A stretch of DNA of 5,674 nucleotides from Euryarchaeota archaeon UBA226 (lineage in GTDB: Archaea; Thermoplasmatota; Poseidoniia; Poseidoniales; Poseidoniaceae): assembly GCA_002505935.1 (NCBI GenBank), contig DAWL01000129.1, positions 1 to 5,674 of the forward strand, given 5' to 3'. The notes beneath the pieces are model-generated. The model made no database searches. It saw only the letters and a program-made list of their open reading frames with translations, and was not told where the DNA came from. This document shows, piece by piece, positions 4,508-5,674 of the stretch (positions are counted from its first letter, which is position 1; the number at the start of each line of letters is the position of its first letter). A program made the position numbers and the translations under genes.

Positions 4508-5674
4508 TTATTCCACCCAAAGGTAGGAACGGGCGCCTTCCAAATTTCCCTTTTCTCCAGAAACTTCCACCAGAGCAAATTCTCCCTTTGGAGCAATGAC
4601 TGATGAAGAACGGGTTTCCTTATGCAACTCCTCATAGGTAATTTGGTCGATAGCTACTCGTCCGGCCAAACGCTCAAACAAACGCCAACGACTGACTACT
4701 TCTCTCCATCCAGGAGCAACTACACCCTCGAACACCTTGGCCTTGGCACCACTACCGTAGCCACAAAGTCCGAAGAATTCCCCTCCCTCAAACGAGTTCT
4801 CCTCGTAATCGGATTCGAAGGTTGACATCATGGCTAGGAAAATCGAACCTGTGTATTGATTACCGATCAAACTGGATGCACGCTGACCCTTTTCGATTCT
4901 TTGAGAATGGAACAATTGGTATTCCTCAGTCTTGGAGATGGCGCGTCGATAAGCATCTGCTGATTTCTGAAACTCAACCTCTCCCTCAGGAGTATCCTCA
5001 AAGTCTTCTAAATGAGGAACGGGGCCCAATGACTTCTCAATTTTCTTCCACTCTTCCGAGAATTTTCGGTCATGTCTGAATACGTCAGGAAACATGCGCT
5101 TTGCTTGGAAGGCATATGGTAGATGCATGATAATTCGAGCCCATTGTTCTGTCAATACCGGGTCGTGCTCTAGCACATATCGGCCATCTTCGACCGCTTT
5201 CTTTGAGAAATCCCTGAATGCCTCTTTGACAGCAACTTGATAGCACTGATTGCTGAATTGACCATCGAATACAGGCTCATCTCGATGTACCTGCACTTTG
5301 TTTTCTCCATGTGCAAATATACCCATCCTTCGAACAGTCGAACTTGGGAGATGCTTGACCATACGCTCTGCTAACCCCTCCTTGATTTTGGCGCCTGCTT
5401 CTTTGGCAAGAGTCAAGACGTGGCTGATTACGGATGAGATTGATACCTCACGTCGAGGCTTGAAGAAATCATGCACTGGAGTTGTTGAAACTCCCCAGCG
5501 ATCGGGAATGGCCAGCAAACGTGGGTTGTGTCTAATCAGTAGTGCTCCTCCTCCAGCACCCTGAGTATATTCGCCACTGGATTCAAGGTCGTACTTGGCG
5601 TTATCACTGAATACCACTATTCCGATACGATCCTTCTCGGGACCTCCTCTAGCAACCCAATCGAGAGTATTGTG
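4508..5674 (-). CDS. Hydroxymethylglutaryl-CoA synthase (N-terminus missing at window edge)
   Basis: The frame runs off the right edge, leaving 388 C-terminal residues, so the start is not seen. HMG-CoA synthase joins acetyl-CoA and acetoacetyl-CoA to give HMG-CoA, the precursor of mevalonate and isoprenoid lipids. Recognisable parts (numbered from the first visible residue) are the SDNAKYDLESSGEYTQGAGG stretch (23-42), HDFFKPR (68-74), the catalytic-His region IMHLPYAFQAK (His184), the substrate-binding GNQYTGS (271-277) and GYGSGAKAKVF (305-315). These match the MvaS/eukaryotic form rather than the short archaeal form. The catalytic Cys and Glu should lie in the missing N-terminal part, so activity cannot be confirmed here. 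The visible part is already about as long as a whole bacterial MvaS, so the full protein is probably near 500 residues. The gene converges on the flavoprotein gene with no bases between the stop codons. Confidence 0.92.
   Translation of the reverse strand, partial: HNTLDWVARGGPEKDRIGIVVFSDNAKYDLESSGEYTQGAGGGALLIRHNPRLLAIPDRWGVSTTPVHDFFKPRREVSISSVISHVLTLAKEAGAKIKEGLAERMVKHLPSSTVRRMGIFAHGENKVQVHRDEPVFDGQFSNQCYQVAVKEAFRDFSKKAVEDGRYVLEHDPVLTEQWARIIMHLPYAFQAKRMFPDVFRHDRKFSEEWKKIEKSLGPVPHLEDFEDTPEGEVEFQKSADAYRRAISKTEEYQLFHSQRIEKGQRASSLIGNQYTGSIFLAMMSTFESDYEENSFEGGEFFGLCGYGSGAKAKVFEGVVAPGWREVVSRWRLFERLAGRVAIDQITYEELHKETRSSSVIAPKGEFALVEVSGEKGNLEGARSYLWVE

Noticed and set aside
5615..5617. GTG at 5617 as the start of HMG-CoA synthase
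   Set aside because: The frame stays open to the window edge, and the upstream residues (LDWV, then RIGIVVFSD) continue the family sequence, so the true start is outside.

Overview
This 5.7 kb window is densely packed with ordinary-looking genes: six convincing protein genes, one weaker small gene and a few intergenic signals. The best guess for the source is a marine archaeon, possibly a Poseidoniales/Marine Group II relative, at about 55% confidence. The support is the mevalonate-pathway HMG-CoA synthase, very tight packing with small convergent gaps, a TATA-like element with a short leader, and a membrane protein with a very acidic cytoplasmic tail. There is no ribosomal or tRNA gene to settle the taxonomy, and a mevalonate-using bacterium is not excluded. 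I found no rRNA, tRNA, CRISPR array, transposase, phage gene or recognisable defence module.

Layout. On the minus strand at 67-564 is an HD-domain phosphohydrolase of the HDDC2/YfbR type. It is divergent, across 43 bases, from a plus-strand AlkA-like DNA glycosylase (608-1219). The glycosylase is followed after 35 bases by a plus-strand gene for a four-helix membrane protein with a long Glu/Asp-rich tail (1255-2208). That gene converges, with a 4-base gap, on a minus-strand acyl-CoA dehydrogenase (2213-3412) whose active-site layout matches the isovaleryl-CoA dehydrogenase/long-chain class. Upstream of the dehydrogenase, on the same strand, is a small basic protein of unknown function (3477-3872). 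A 134-base divergent spacer separates it from a plus-strand NADPH-dependent FMN-reductase-family flavoprotein (4007-4507). The stop codon of the flavoprotein gene directly abuts the stop codon of a minus-strand HMG-CoA synthase (4508 to the window edge), whose N-terminus is cut off.

How the genes may work together. HMG-CoA synthase makes the precursor of mevalonate and so of archaeal lipids. The dehydrogenase, if it acts on isovaleryl-CoA, belongs to leucine breakdown, which also passes through HMG-CoA; the two genes are not in one operon. The HD enzyme and the glycosylase could both deal with nucleotide or base damage from opposite sides of a short shared upstream region. The glycosylase and membrane-protein genes look more AT-rich than their neighbours. 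No new system is evident. The items most worth a second look are the acidic membrane protein, an 11-bp inverted repeat at the convergent junction, the paired inverted repeat around a TATA-like element, and the orphan basic protein.
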